A DNA stretch of 64,000 bases from Acidimicrobiaceae bacterium (GCA_947446815.1 CANFGT010000006.1:62001-126000), one strand, 5' to 3'; counted from the first letter of the stretch, positions 26,665-36,140 are shown. Numbers and translations are program-made. The notes: generated from the letters alone by a model not told the origin.

Positions 26665-27441
26665 TTACCCCTTGTTCTTCGACTTCAAGTATCTCGCACT
26701 GGCGGCACGACTCTCGGGGTCATGAACCGCAAAAGCAAAGATGTCTGCATCAGACGCATAACCACGACTGTGCACCATCTCATCAGAAGCGGCATTCACT
26801 TGCTTCTTTGTGATCCGCAATGAATACGCAGGCTTCGTTGCCAACTGCTCTGCCAGTACCTGCGCTGCTGTCATCACGGTGCCCGTTGGAACAATCGTGT
26901 TGATAAATCCGAACGACTTTGCTTCGTCCGCGCCAAAAGGTCGGCATGTCAGCACCAGTTCCTTTGTTGCGGCAGGACCAATCTCGCGCACGAGTCGCGG
27001 GATGCCACTCCATGTGAGAGGAATACCAAGGTCAACTTCAGGAATCACGAAGCGTGCGTCCTCTTCAGCAATACGCAAGTCGCAACTATTCGCAAGCACA
27101 AGTCCGCCACCAATACAGTTGCCTTGAATCGCTGCAATCGTCAATGCATTCATGTCGTAGATCGCCTCTGCCATGAGTCGCCCAATATCGGCGATGTCAC
27201 GAGTTGAATAGTTCGGATCAGGCGTGGCGAATGTTCCAAGATCAAAACCCGCAGAGAAGGAACGGCCTTGCCCTGAGACAACCACGACTTTCACCTGTGG
27301 TTGCTCATCAAACCACCGAGCAGCCGCAGCCAAGTCCTGCAGAGTCTGGCGAGATAGCGCATTGAGTTGCGCTGGCCGGTTCAACTGCATGGAGCCGATT
27401 TCACCCGAAATCGATACTTCCACTGTCTCAAATTGACCCAT
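26665..27441 (-). CDS. Enoyl-CoA hydratase/isomerase family protein
   Basis: A 258-residue crotonase-fold protein. The CoA/oxyanion segments GQGRSFSAGFDLGTF and IQGNCIGGGLVLANSCDLRIA are present, followed by ARFVIPEVDLGIPLTWSG. Hydration of enoyl-CoA in beta-oxidation is the default reading; crotonases also include isomerases and hydrolases. The ATG at 27441 (MGQFETVEV) is preferred over an ATG 13 codons earlier because GGGGG lies just upstream. The divergent neighbour is a thiolase, which makes a fatty-acid or branched-chain degradation role likely. Confidence 0.87.
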   Translation of the reverse strand: MGQFETVEVSISGEIGSMQLNRPAQLNALSRQTLQDLAAAARWFDEQPQVKVVVVSGQGRSFSAGFDLGTFATPDPNYSTRDIADIGRLMAEAIYDMNALTIAAIQGNCIGGGLVLANSCDLRIAEEDARFVIPEVDLGIPLTWSGIPRLVREIGPAATKELVLTCRPFGADEAKSFGFINTIVPTGTVMTAAQVLAEQLATKPAYSLRITKKQVNAASDEMVHSRGYASDADIFAFAVHDPESRAASARYLKSKNKG

Positions 27442-27524
27442 CTTTTGCCCCCAATGACTTGCCTCGAAAAGCTGTGTCATAAGGTTTAGCCCACATGGGG
27501 GTTGGCTGCAGAAGCCACGACGAC

Positions 27525-27530
27525 GGAGGA
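27525..27530 (+). promoter_or_regulatory. Shine-Dalgarno deciding the thiolase start
   Basis: GGAGGA lies three bases before the ATG at 27534, making that codon the start rather than the in-frame codon at 27495. Confidence 0.7.
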
Positions 27531-27533
27531 AAT

Positions 27534-28763
27534 ATGGAACGCGAAGCTTGGATCATTGATGCAGTCCGCTCACCACGAGGCAAGGGCAAAGAAACCGGCG
27601 CACTGCACAACGTGCACCCGCAGCGCATCCTCGCTCAGGTGCTCAATGGCCTACGTGACCGCGTGGGTTTCGACCCCGCAGAAGTAGACGACGTTGTCAT
27701 GGGTTGTGGTGCCGGCAGTGGTGACCACTCCATGGACATCGCGCGTATGTCCGCTCTCGATGCAGGCTGGTCCATTGAGGCTCCTGGTGTCACTCTGAAC
27801 CGTTTCTGTGGCTCTGGTCAGCAAGCAGTGAACTTCGCAGCCATGGGCGTGCTCTCGGGCATGCAAGACATCGTGGTTGCTGGCGGCGTGGAGTCCATGT
27901 CTCGCCCATCACCGATGCATGTTGATGGCTTCACCGCCAACAACGCTCACTTGCGCGACCAGTACAACATGGTTCCTCAGGGCATCTCTGCAGACCTCAT
28001 CGCAACGGTCGAAGGTTTCTCTCGCGAAGAGTGCGACGCACTCGCTGTCGAAAGCCAGCGCCGTGCAGCCATCGCAATTAGTGAAGGTCGCTTTGAACGT
28101 TCACTCATCCCCATCCTTCACGACAACGGCACGCTCGCGCTTGCCGTCGATGAACACCCACGTGCCGGCACAACACTTGCCGACCTCGCAAAGTTGTCAC
28201 CCAGCTTTGAAGGCATGGGCGGATACAAGAAAGACCCTGAAGGACTTTCCATTGATGAGACCGCACGTCTCGCTTACCCGCAGATTTCGCAGATCAATCA
28301 CGTGCACCACGGTGGCAACTCATCAGGTGTTGTTGACGGCGCAGCCGCAGTACTTGTGACATCACCTGATTACGCGAAGGCACATGGCCTCAAGCCACGC
28401 GCCCGCATCATCATGAGCGCGGTTGCAGGAACAGAGCCTGTCATCATGCTCACCGCTCCTGGACCAGCAGCAAAGCTTGTTCTCAAAAAGGCCGGCATGA
28501 CATTCGACGACATCGACCTCTTCGAAGTCAACGAAGCTTTCGCCGCAGTTGTGTTGAAGTTCTTCAAGGACACCGGCGTGGATCCTGCAAAAGTGAACGT
28601 CAACGGTGGTGCAATGGCATTGGGTCACCCGATTGGTGCAACAGGCGCAATGCTCATCGGAACACTTGTTGATGAACTCGAGCGCCAGGACAAGCAGACC
28701 GGCCTCATCACCATGTGCACCGGCGGCGGCATGGGAACAGCCACTATCATTGAGCGCATCTAA
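27534..28763 (+). CDS. Acetyl-CoA C-acyltransferase (thiolase)
   Basis: A 409-residue thiolase that splits 3-ketoacyl-CoA with CoA in beta-oxidation, or condenses acyl-CoAs. The nucleophilic Cys92 lies in [12 protein letters not shown]. The C-terminal half has [18 protein letters not shown] (catalytic His) and [10 protein letters not shown] (second Cys). All catalytic residues are intact. Direction of use cannot be deduced; the neighbouring hydratase and ligase favour degradation. Confidence 0.94.
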   Translation: MEREAWIIDAVRSPRGKGKETGALHNVHPQRILAQVLNGLRDRVGFDPAEVDDVVMGCGAGSGDHSMDIARMSALDAGWSIEAPGVTLNRFCGSGQQAVNFAAMGVLSGMQDIVVAGGVESMSRPSPMHVDGFTANNAHLRDQYNMVPQGISADLIATVEGFSREECDALAVESQRRAAIAISEGRFERSLIPILHDNGTLALAVDEHPRAGTTLADLAKLSPSFEGMGGYKKDPEGLSIDETARLAYPQISQINHVHHGGNSSGVVDGAAAVLVTSPDYAKAHGLKPRARIIMSAVAGTEPVIMLTAPGPAAKLVLKKAGMTFDDIDLFEVNEAFAAVVLKFFKDTGVDPAKVNVNGGAMALGHPIGATGAMLIGTLVDELERQDKQTGLITMCTGGGMGTATIIERI

Positions 28764-28767
28764 TTCG

Positions 28768-28786
28768 TTCGGCATTCATTGCCGAA
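28768..28786. terminator. Hairpin between convergent thiolase and dehydrogenase genes
   Basis: TTCGGCA (28768-28774) and TGCCGAA (28780-28786) form a perfect seven-pair stem with a five-base loop in the 32-base gap between two convergent genes. There is no T run, so it may protect transcript ends more than terminate by itself. Confidence 0.4.
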
Positions 28787-28795
28787 TCGATGCAG

Positions 28796-29662
28796 TTATC
28801 GCAGGCGGCGAATCAGGCTGCTGGTGTCAAGACGCGAACCACCTTCGGCGGCAAGTTCTTTGTAGTACCCCAGCACGAGGTCGGCCACAGGAACTTGTGA
28901 ACCATTGCGTTGGGCTTCTTCAATACAGAAGCCCAAATCTTTAATCATCCATTCCACAGCGAAACCAAAGTCAAACTTGTCGTCCACCATCGTGTGTCCA
29001 CGGTTTTCCATTTGCCAGCTCTGTGCTGCACCTTTGGAAATCACATCAACAACTGCGTGTGCGTCAAGGCCTGCGTTCTGCGCGAAGGCCAATGCTTCAG
29101 ACAAACCCTGCACAACGCCAGCGATAGCTATTTGATTCACCATCTTGGAGAGTTGACCAGCGCCGACTCCACCGAGACGAACACAGGCACGCGAATACGC
29201 GGCAATGATTTCTGCCACTGCATCAAATTCTGCAACATCGAGCGAACCGCACATCACGGTCAGCGCGCCGTTCTCTGCGCCTGCTTGACCGCCAGATACG
29301 GGAGCATCGATGTACACAACACCGTGAGCAGCACAAGACTCATGCATGTCGCGTGCGAGCAGTGCAGATGTTGTTGTGTGATCGACAACAATCAGACCTT
29401 CACGGGCACCATCAAGCACGCCACCTTCAGACAACAACACTTGGCGAACATCGTCATCGTTTCCGACGCACAAAAAGACAACGTCGCTCTCGGTTGCTAC
29501 TTCACCTGGAGTGGGAAAAGCTTGACCACCGTGGGCTGCGACCCATTCCAGTGCGCTTGCACCAGTGCGGTTATAGACAGAAACTTCGTGATTCTTCTTG
29601 GCGAGATGTCCGGCCATGGGAAACCCCATGACTCCGAGACCGCAAAACCCAACGCGGGCCAT
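28796..29662 (-). CDS. NAD(P)-dependent beta-hydroxyacid dehydrogenase (3-hydroxyisobutyrate dehydrogenase-like)
   Basis: A 288-residue protein. The Rossmann motif GFCGLGVMGFPMAGHL is at the N-terminus, the substrate-binding DAPVSGGQAGAENG is mid-protein, and the catalytic Lys is in AGQLSKMVNQ. The family includes 3-hydroxyisobutyrate, tartronate semialdehyde and succinic semialdehyde enzymes. 3-hydroxyisobutyrate (valine degradation) would suit the nearby acyl-CoA genes, but this is inference. It starts four bases after carD and is probably co-transcribed with it. Confidence 0.88.
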   Translation of the reverse strand: MARVGFCGLGVMGFPMAGHLAKKNHEVSVYNRTGASALEWVAAHGGQAFPTPGEVATESDVVFLCVGNDDDVRQVLLSEGGVLDGAREGLIVVDHTTTSALLARDMHESCAAHGVVYIDAPVSGGQAGAENGALTVMCGSLDVAEFDAVAEIIAAYSRACVRLGGVGAGQLSKMVNQIAIAGVVQGLSEALAFAQNAGLDAHAVVDVISKGAAQSWQMENRGHTMVDDKFDFGFAVEWMIKDLGFCIEEAQRNGSQVPVADLVLGYYKELAAEGGSRLDTSSLIRRLR

Positions 29663-29666
29663 GTGA

Positions 29667-30242
29667 CTAAATGTCGTCTTCGGCTTCGTCGTCGGCTGGC
29701 TTTGGCTCAGCTTCGACTTTCTTCTTCGCTGCCTTCACAGGCTTCAGCACACCCTTTTCAAGGGCTGCATTCAAGAACTCTTCAGCCTCTTCTTTGGTGA
29801 CCTTCAGCGCTGGCTGAATTTCAGAGATGAGGTTGGTACGTGCACGCTCGTACATGGTGCGCTCTGCAGCGGACAGAGAAGCGTCACGGTTACGAGCTGC
29901 GAGGTTACGAACAACTTCGGCGACCTGGTACACGTCGCCGCTCTTCAGCTTTTCCTGGTGGTTCTTGAAACGACGAGACCAGTTGCTTGGGACGCGAGGA
30001 TCGGCTTTCGAAAGAACCGCTACAAGGTCTTCAAGTTCGTCGGGCGACACGGGAGGGCGCACGCCGACTTCATCGAGCTTTGCGACAGGAACGCGCAAGG
30101 TCATCTCGTTGATGATGGTTTCAAGAATGAGGTAGTCCTCTTTCTTCCCCGTGCCAAATGGGTCTTGCTTCTTCTTCGGGTCTATGACCTTGCAAGCGCC
30201 GTGCTGGGGGTAGATGACGATGTCACCCTTCTTAAAATCCAC
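29667..30242 (-). CDS. carD: CarD-family RNA polymerase-binding transcription regulator
   Basis: A 191-residue regulator that binds the RNA polymerase beta subunit and stabilises the open complex at rRNA and many housekeeping promoters. The N-terminal Tudor-like domain begins MDFKKGDIVIYPQHGACKV; the C-terminal helical DNA-binding domain contains SNWSRRFKNHQEKLKSGD with the conserved Trp. The acidic tail (EAEPKPADDEAEDDI) follows. The start is GTG with a strong TACAAT six bases upstream, so it is probably leaderless. Confidence 0.95.
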   Translation of the reverse strand: MDFKKGDIVIYPQHGACKVIDPKKKQDPFGTGKKEDYLILETIINEMTLRVPVAKLDEVGVRPPVSPDELEDLVAVLSKADPRVPSNWSRRFKNHQEKLKSGDVYQVAEVVRNLAARNRDASLSAAERTMYERARTNLISEIQPALKVTKEEAEEFLNAALEKGVLKPVKAAKKKVEAEPKPADDEAEDDI

Positions 30243-30248
30243 CCTGCA

Positions 30249-30254
30249 ATTGTA
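30249..30254 (-). promoter_or_regulatory. Leaderless -10 element of carD
   Basis: On the minus strand TACAAT ends six bases before the GTG start of carD. Just upstream is a seven-pair inverted repeat (TTGAGGC/GCCTCAA, 30260-30279) that may be an operator or the terminator of the carotenoid oxygenase transcript. Confidence 0.55.
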
Positions 30255-30312
30255 AGGGTTTGAGGCGTGAAAGCCTCAATTTCAGCCCGATTGACCGCAA
30301 TGACAGCCCTAT

Positions 30313-31674
30313 TTACATGGGAACAAGGTCACTGGGAACCCAGTTGCCGTGGGCGCCGTATGGAACACGCTGGGGCAAGTGAATCGTTGCCACCGGAGGG
30401 CCATTGAAATTCTGTGCATCAATGATGACGAGTCGCGATTTCTCCGTTGCGGTGTCATGCACAATCGTCATCACATATCCCTCGTCTTCGGCACCATTGG
30501 ACGACGACGCTGCAAACACTGGCTCACCACCGCGTGTCGTTGCACCCAGATGATGTTCCCAGCACTGTCCTGTCGCAAGGTTGTACTTCCACAAAGAGTT
30601 TCCGTACACGGGCTCTTCGGAGTTGCCTTCGCCGCCCAACGACATGAGGTACGCGAACTTGGCTTTCGACCCCACGTACTTGTCGTTGACGCGACCAAAA
30701 TCACCGGGGCGGTCATCCACCATCTCTTCCAACACTTTTCCGGTCACCGTGTCAATCGTCCACTTGTAGAGACGTCCGACTTCCGCATAGTCATCTGAAC
30801 TCGATCCGAACGCTTCATTTTGGCGAGACACATGAATCACGATGTTCGTGCCATCGTCATAGGCATTCACCGGGTGGAACACGTAACACGGATCAATCTC
30901 AAACCAGCGAGTATCCCCACCACGCCCGTCGCGCGGCATGACTCCGAGACGAGCGCCAGCATCGCTGTTGAACTTGAAAGGAAATCCGTTTGCCAATTCA
31001 CCTAAGTCGAACACCACTGGCAAGTCCATGAAGATCACATTGTTCTGTGTGATGTTGAAGTCGTGCATCATCACCATGTTCGGAACATCAATGGGGTCGA
31101 GCTGCTTCAACTTTCCATCAGCACCGACGCGAATGTAGTGAACATATGGCGGCTCGAAAGAGAAATAGCTAAACGCCAGCAGGTCGCCGGTGATGGGGCA
31201 AATCTTCGGATGCGCAGTCATTGAGCAAGTCAATTCGCCGCCGTAGTTCTCATATCCCAATGTCTGAAGATTGCTGTCAATCTTCCAGGGCCAATGACCT
31301 TCTTCTAACGCGAGCAATGTTCCGTTGTGTGGAAGCACGTGCGTGTTGCCTGTTCCTCGCCCAAGTTCTGGCGTGGATTCAAATGGCAGATTACGAGCGC
31401 GCGCAACATTGGGTGTGTTGATGTACTGGTTGCGATACCACTCCGCTTTCCCGTCGCGGATGCGCACACCGTGCAACATGCCATCGCCAAAGAACCAGTG
31501 TGGAGATGTGCCTGATGCAGGGTTAGGGCCGGTGCGGACATACATGCCATTCAGTTCGGGTGGAATGACACCATCGACTTGCAGATCAGTGCTGGTGATC
31601 TCCACCTGCATCGGTTCCCAGTTACCACGTAGGTGCCAAGGGGTGTGATTCTCGCCAGATTCCAGAAGACTCAT
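30313..31674 (-). CDS. Carotenoid oxygenase (RPE65/CCD family)
   Basis: A 453-residue seven-bladed beta-propeller Fe(II) dioxygenase that cleaves double bonds in carotenoids, apocarotenoids or stilbenes. The four iron His are seen in order: MTAHPK, MMHDFNIT, CYVFHPVNAYDD and the C-terminal GAHGNWVPSDL. The N-terminal PPELNGMYVRTGPNP and WFFGDGMLHGV are family hallmarks. Retinal or apocarotenal production, or lignin-derived stilbene cleavage, are possible. No carotenoid synthesis or rhodopsin gene is in the window. Confidence 0.92.
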   Translation of the reverse strand: MSLLESGENHTPWHLRGNWEPMQVEITSTDLQVDGVIPPELNGMYVRTGPNPASGTSPHWFFGDGMLHGVRIRDGKAEWYRNQYINTPNVARARNLPFESTPELGRGTGNTHVLPHNGTLLALEEGHWPWKIDSNLQTLGYENYGGELTCSMTAHPKICPITGDLLAFSYFSFEPPYVHYIRVGADGKLKQLDPIDVPNMVMMHDFNITQNNVIFMDLPVVFDLGELANGFPFKFNSDAGARLGVMPRDGRGGDTRWFEIDPCYVFHPVNAYDDGTNIVIHVSRQNEAFGSSSDDYAEVGRLYKWTIDTVTGKVLEEMVDDRPGDFGRVNDKYVGSKAKFAYLMSLGGEGNSEEPVYGNSLWKYNLATGQCWEHHLGATTRGGEPVFAASSSNGAEDEGYVMTIVHDTATEKSRLVIIDAQNFNGPPVATIHLPQRVPYGAHGNWVPSDLVPM

Positions 31675-31736
31675 AAACGGATGCTAATTCAGCAAATAAT
31701 GCTGGATTTCATACTTGACCTTGAGAGGAAGTCAAT

Positions 31737-31813
31737 TGGCGCCCCCGGCAGGAATCGAACCTGCGACCTGCGGATTAGAAGTCCGTTGCTCTATCCAACT
31801 GAGCTACGGGGGC
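31737..31813 (-). tRNA. tRNA-Arg (anticodon TCT)
   Basis: Read on the minus strand, acceptor GCCCCCG pairs with CGGGGGC. The anticodon stem CGGA/TCCG encloses CTTCTAA with anticodon TCT (reverse complement of 31777-31779). The T arm contains GGTTCGATTCC, and the discriminator G and CCA (31737-31739) are encoded. It reads AGA/AGG arginine codons. Confidence 0.97.
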
Positions 31814-31827
31814 ATGTCTCTGCAACT

Positions 31828-33072
31828 CTACCGAGGCGTGTTCAACAGAATGCCCCGAAGAAACGACAACGCGGTGATGACACTGAATTGGCGCATCTGG
31901 TCTCTTAGTCCGGGCAACGTATTAGTGACGCTGAAAGTGCTGCCATCGGGCAAGGCCACCCCCACGCATAACGTGCCCGCAGCACGACCATCCTGTTCTT
32001 CGGGTCCCGCTACCCCGGTGAGAGCTATCGCCACATCGGAACCAATCACGCGCTGCGCGCCAAGCGCCATCTGCACGGCGGCTTCTTCCGACACGACTGG
32101 TCCGCGATCGACTCCAAGCAAATCGAACTTCACTTCGCTGGCATAACTAATGACGCCTCCGCGGAACACGGCAGACGAACCCGGCACGTTAGTGATGCGG
32201 CCGCCCACCAGACCGCCTGTCACGGATTCAGCAACTCCGAGTGTCCAACCGCGCTCTTGCAACAGGTCGAGAACAACAGACTCCATCGTCTGGCCATCAA
32301 TACCAAACACCACATCGCCCACAAGTTCGCGCACTTTTGATTCCCACTGCGACAGCAGCGCATCAGCTTCCCATTGCGAATCTGCTTTCGCCGTCAGACG
32401 CACTTTGATGCCTTCCCAGCCACTTGCCAAGAACGCAAGAGTGGGGTTGCCCACTTCTTCGAGTTCTTCGATGATGGGGTCAAGACGTTCATTCAGTGCC
32501 GACTCTGATTCACCCCACGTGCGCAACACGCGACTTGCAATCACTGCCTTCTCACCACTGCGAGCCAACAAGTCGGGCAACACAGCACGCTGCAACATGT
32601 CCTGCATCTCATGCGGCACTCCAGGTACCGCATAAATCATCTTGTCGCCCACCGGACACATGAGACCAGGCGCTGTGCCACGCGTTTGTTCGATGATGTG
32701 TGCCCCGACCGGCACCATGGCTTGGCGCAAATTATTCGCAGACATTCGACGTCCACGACGCGCGAACATCTCTTCAATCACAGTCGCAACTGATTCGTTG
32801 TGCAGCAGCTCCACTCCCATGACGCGAGCGACGGCATCGCGGGTGAGGTCATCGTGTGTTGGTCCGAGACCACCGCACACGATGATCGCGTCAGCGTCGT
32901 TCAATGCAACGGTGAAAGCTTCGACCACGCGATCAAGGTTGTCCCCTACTTTCAGTTGCAAGTGGGAGGCAATACCAACGGCTGCAAGTTGTTCACCAAT
33001 GTATGACGAGTTGGTATCGACAATCTGACCGAGAAGAAGTTCAGTACCCACTGCAACAACATTGCACTTCAC
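31828..33072 (-). CDS. cinA: CinA-family nicotinamide-nucleotide amidase / ADP-ribose pyrophosphatase-like
   Basis: A 414-residue two-domain protein. The N-terminal MoCF-like domain (VAVGTELLLGQIVDTNSSYIGEQLA, CGGLGPTHDDLT) hydrolyses ADP-ribose-type nucleotides in characterised homologues. The C-terminal domain (GVAESVTGGLVGGRITNVPGSS, ALTGVAGPEEQDG) is the NMN deamidase of the pyridine nucleotide cycle. The start is GTG in a GTGA overlap with the MFS gene. It ends the minus-strand run starting at dapA, next to pgsA and rimO as in other actinobacteria. Confidence 0.94.
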   Translation of the reverse strand: MKCNVVAVGTELLLGQIVDTNSSYIGEQLAAVGIASHLQLKVGDNLDRVVEAFTVALNDADAIIVCGGLGPTHDDLTRDAVARVMGVELLHNESVATVIEEMFARRGRRMSANNLRQAMVPVGAHIIEQTRGTAPGLMCPVGDKMIYAVPGVPHEMQDMLQRAVLPDLLARSGEKAVIASRVLRTWGESESALNERLDPIIEELEEVGNPTLAFLASGWEGIKVRLTAKADSQWEADALLSQWESKVRELVGDVVFGIDGQTMESVVLDLLQERGWTLGVAESVTGGLVGGRITNVPGSSAVFRGGVISYASEVKFDLLGVDRGPVVSEEAAVQMALGAQRVIGSDVAIALTGVAGPEEQDGRAAGTLCVGVALPDGSTFSVTNTLPGLRDQMRQFSVITALSFLRGILLNTPR

Positions 33073-34331
33073 GATGCTGCCTCCAACAAAACTTTATTGC
33101 GAGTACGCATAAACGTTGCATATGCCAGCAATAAACCCACTAGCAGGAGACCCACCACCGACAACATGTGATAGCCGACAGCGCGACGGATGAATCCAGA
33201 AGACAATCCAGCCATTCCGCCACAGAAACTCATCATGAGGTCTGCTGAACCTTGCACTGTTACTCGCTGGTCATCAGAGACTGATTCCAACAACATGGAA
33301 GAACCACCGATGAGGCCGAAGTTCCAACCAATACCCAACAACCACAACGCGGGGAACAAGATGATGGCGGATTCGCCACTAAGCGCAGACAGAACTGTTG
33401 CGGCCACCAACGTGATGGAACCCACGTATACAGCTGCAATCGTGCCCTTGCGGTCTGCATACCGACCAACAAACGGACTGAACGCATACATGCCTGCAAT
33501 GTGAAGCGACACAACGAACTGACTAATGCCTTCATGGCCATGCAACTTCATATGCACGGGGGTCATTGTCATAATGGCCACCATTGCCGACTGTGAAACC
33601 ACCATGCTGGCAAGGGCAAGACGACCCGTCGACGACGACATGATGATGCGTAACGCCTGCGAGATGCTGGGCAACTTCGCATCCGACTTCAATCGGATTC
33701 CGCCCGATACCACCAACGGGTCGGGACGCAACTGCAATGAGATATTGCAAAATGCGAGGAACAAAACCGTGGCAGACAACAACCACGGACCGGTGTACTT
33801 GTGGAGACCGAACCAGTTTTCTCCCGCTGCTTCTGCTGGACCAATCAGCATTGGTGCAAAGACTGCGCCAAAGGTGGACGCAAACACAATGCGCGACATC
33901 GCTCGGCCGCGTTGATCAGGATGCGCTAGGTCTGTTGCGGTGTAGCGCGCCAAGAGATTGGCTGCCTGGCCATTACCAAAGAAGAAAAGACCAATCAGGA
34001 AAACAACAAGGGTCGACGTTTGCGCGCCGTATGCAGCAATCAATGCTCCAGCTGTTGCCAATGCATATCCCGACTGCAGACCAGGTCGGCGACCCTTGCG
34101 CATCATGTAGCGAGACAACACTTGTGCCATGACCGCGGTACCCACGGTCGTCGTCGCTGTCGCGATGCCACCCCACGGAGTTTTGTCACCAAGAATCTCT
34201 TGAACAACGAAAGCTCCAACAGTGACCGAAGACGAGAGTGCTGCAGCACCAACAACTTGACCGAGGGTGAGAGTACGAAGCGTACGGCGCTGAATCGCCT
34301 CTACTTGTTCCGGCGTGAAGTCAGCGTTCAC
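33069..34331 (-). CDS. Major facilitator superfamily permease
   Basis: A 420-residue protein with about twelve hydrophobic helices. MMRKGRRPGLQSGY after helix 2 and YADRKGTIAAVYVGS in the second half resemble the two MFS loop 2-3 and loop 8-9 motifs. The ligand is unknown. The frame extends to 34421, but the start is most likely the GTG at 34331, giving a four-base GTGA overlap with pgsA, exactly like the one at its other end with cinA. Its location inside a phospholipid/tRNA-ribosome maintenance block gives no functional clue. Confidence 0.85.
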   Translation of the reverse strand: MNADFTPEQVEAIQRRTLRTLTLGQVVGAAALSSSVTVGAFVVQEILGDKTPWGGIATATTTVGTAVMAQVLSRYMMRKGRRPGLQSGYALATAGALIAAYGAQTSTLVVFLIGLFFFGNGQAANLLARYTATDLAHPDQRGRAMSRIVFASTFGAVFAPMLIGPAEAAGENWFGLHKYTGPWLLSATVLFLAFCNISLQLRPDPLVVSGGIRLKSDAKLPSISQALRIIMSSSTGRLALASMVVSQSAMVAIMTMTPVHMKLHGHEGISQFVVSLHIAGMYAFSPFVGRYADRKGTIAAVYVGSITLVAATVLSALSGESAIILFPALWLLGIGWNFGLIGGSSMLLESVSDDQRVTVQGSADLMMSFCGGMAGLSSGFIRRAVGYHMLSVVGLLLVGLLLAYATFMRTRNKVLLEAAS

Positions 34332-34873
34332 TTTGCCGCAACGAAGGCACGCTGGGCATATTGCGCTGCACTCACTAATGTCAACGCAACAGCCACCCAC
34401 ATACAAATCGTGAATGTCCAAGTCGCGTTGTTGATCGTGGCGGGAGTCAATGCAAAACCAACAGCGAATTGCTGACTCACTGTCTTGATCTTCGCCAATT
34501 TGCTGGCAGGCATCGAAACACCCTTTGAACCGGCAAAGACGCGATACAGACTCACAGCAATTTCACGTGCAGCGATGATGACCACCGGAAGAATCCAAAA
34601 CACGTCGCGACTGACCAAAGTGAACATTGCACCGAGTACAAGGATCTTGTCGGCCAATGGATCAAGGAACGCACCACTACGGGTGATTCCATGACGACGC
34701 GCCAGATAACCGTCGAAGCCATCGCTGCTGCACAGAAGAATCCATGCGGCAAGTGCCACCCACGAACCGACGCGCTCATCGGGAATCATGAGGAAAAGAA
34801 ATGGTGATGCAAGCACACGCAGCACCGTGACCATATTGGCCCAGGTGACAATCGCCGTCTCATCAACCGGCAT
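34328..34873 (-). CDS. pgsA: CDP-diacylglycerol--glycerol-3-phosphate 3-phosphatidyltransferase-like
   Basis: A 181-residue integral membrane enzyme. The CDP-alcohol phosphatidyltransferase signature DGYLARRHGITRSGAFLDPLADK (DGxxAR...G...D...D) is complete. It makes phosphatidylglycerophosphate from CDP-diacylglycerol and glycerol-3-phosphate in phospholipid synthesis. The gene position next to rimO and cinA matches pgsA in other actinobacteria. The ATG at 34873 overlaps the 3' end of rimO by 11 bases; an internal ATG at 34834 is the other option. A phosphatidylinositol-type enzyme cannot be fully excluded. Confidence 0.87.
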   Translation of the reverse strand: MPVDETAIVTWANMVTVLRVLASPFLFLMIPDERVGSWVALAAWILLCSSDGFDGYLARRHGITRSGAFLDPLADKILVLGAMFTLVSRDVFWILPVVIIAAREIAVSLYRVFAGSKGVSMPASKLAKIKTVSQQFAVGFALTPATINNATWTFTICMWVAVALTLVSAAQYAQRAFVAAK

Positions 34874-36140
34874 GTGTGCCTGCCACGGGAACAGCGATGA
34901 GATCAGGGCCAAATACCTGCTCTACAACAACCGAATGGAAACGACCGACTTCAAGAGTCTCAGGAACTTGCACAACGCCATCAATCTCGGGAGCCTCGCG
35001 GAATGATCGAGCAATACCTGGCTCATCGACAAGCACCTGAATGGTTTCACCCAGTAACGCGTCGCGACGCTCAGCAGTGATGTTGTCTTGCATCTCACGC
35101 AATTCAGAAAGTCGCTCGTTCATGAGTGACTGTTCAACATGGTTTGGCAAGGTCAACGCATGTGTTCCGTCCTCGGGACTGAACGAGAAGAAACCACACC
35201 AATCCAGTTGTGCTTCACGAACAAAGTCGAGCAACTGGTCATGGTCTTCTTCGGTCTCACCTGGATAACCAACGATGAAGTTGCTGCGGAAGGTTGCATT
35301 CGGCTCGATGGAACGAATTCGTGCAATGCGCTCGAGGAAACGATCTTTGTCGCCCCAGCGACGCATACGACGGAGGTGTTCCTTCGAAACATGTTGCAAT
35401 GAAAGGTCGAAGTATGGAACGCCCGTTGCGAGAATTGCGTCGATGAGCTCATCAGACAAGTCGCTTGGGTAGAGATACAACAAACGCACCCAATCAACCA
35501 TGCTCGAGACATCGCGCACCAACTGCACAATTGAGCCAGCGCCTAATTCATCAGGGCGATCTTTGCCGTAGCTGGCGAGGTCTTGTGCGACGAGAACGAT
35601 TTCGCGCACATCAACTTGTTCCACCTCAGACAGAATCGCTGAGACATCACGACTGACTTGTGGTCCGCGGAAAGATGGGATGGCGCAAAAGCCACAGCTT
35701 CGGTCACAGCCCTCTGCGATCTTGATGTACGCCCACGGTGCCGACGACTTGGGACGAGGAAGATTCAGAAGGTCAAACTTTGGCACTTCACCTGTCACCT
35801 TGATGGGCTTGCGACCAATCTGAATTGGCACACCAAAGCCAGCAATCTGGTCAGCCTCAGGAAGAGCCTCTGCGAGTTCATCGCCGTAGCGCTCTGCCAT
35901 GCATCCAGTTACTACGAGACGAGATGAACGCTTGCGCTGATCATCAAGCGTCAGCAACGTGTCGATGCTCTCTTTGCGTGCTTCGTCGATGAAGGCACAG
36001 GTGTTCACAACAACAACATCGGCCTTTGAAGGGTCGTCGGTAGCGGCCAAGCCATCGGCCAGCAATGTGCCAATGATCTTTTCAGAGTCGACCTGGTTCT
36101 TGGGGCAACCCAATGTCTCTATGTAGAACTTCTGCCCCAT
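34863..36140 (-). CDS. rimO: Ribosomal protein uS12 methylthiotransferase RimO
   Basis: A 425-residue radical-SAM enzyme that methylthiolates the conserved Asp of ribosomal protein S12. The N-terminal MTTase domain begins MGQKFYIETLGCPKNQVDSEKI. The radical SAM cluster motif is CDRSCGFCAIPSFRGPQVSR (CxxxCxxC). A C-terminal TRAM domain (LGETIQVLVDEPG) follows. NQVDSE, and the S12-type CAIPSFRG rather than the MiaB form, support RimO. The frame is open upstream, but the ATG at 36140 gives the family N-terminus. Confidence 0.94.
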   Translation of the reverse strand: MGQKFYIETLGCPKNQVDSEKIIGTLLADGLAATDDPSKADVVVVNTCAFIDEARKESIDTLLTLDDQRKRSSRLVVTGCMAERYGDELAEALPEADQIAGFGVPIQIGRKPIKVTGEVPKFDLLNLPRPKSSAPWAYIKIAEGCDRSCGFCAIPSFRGPQVSRDVSAILSEVEQVDVREIVLVAQDLASYGKDRPDELGAGSIVQLVRDVSSMVDWVRLLYLYPSDLSDELIDAILATGVPYFDLSLQHVSKEHLRRMRRWGDKDRFLERIARIRSIEPNATFRSNFIVGYPGETEEDHDQLLDFVREAQLDWCGFFSFSPEDGTHALTLPNHVEQSLMNERLSELREMQDNITAERRDALLGETIQVLVDEPGIARSFREAPEIDGVVQVPETLEVGRFHSVVVEQVFGPDLIAVPVAGTHAG

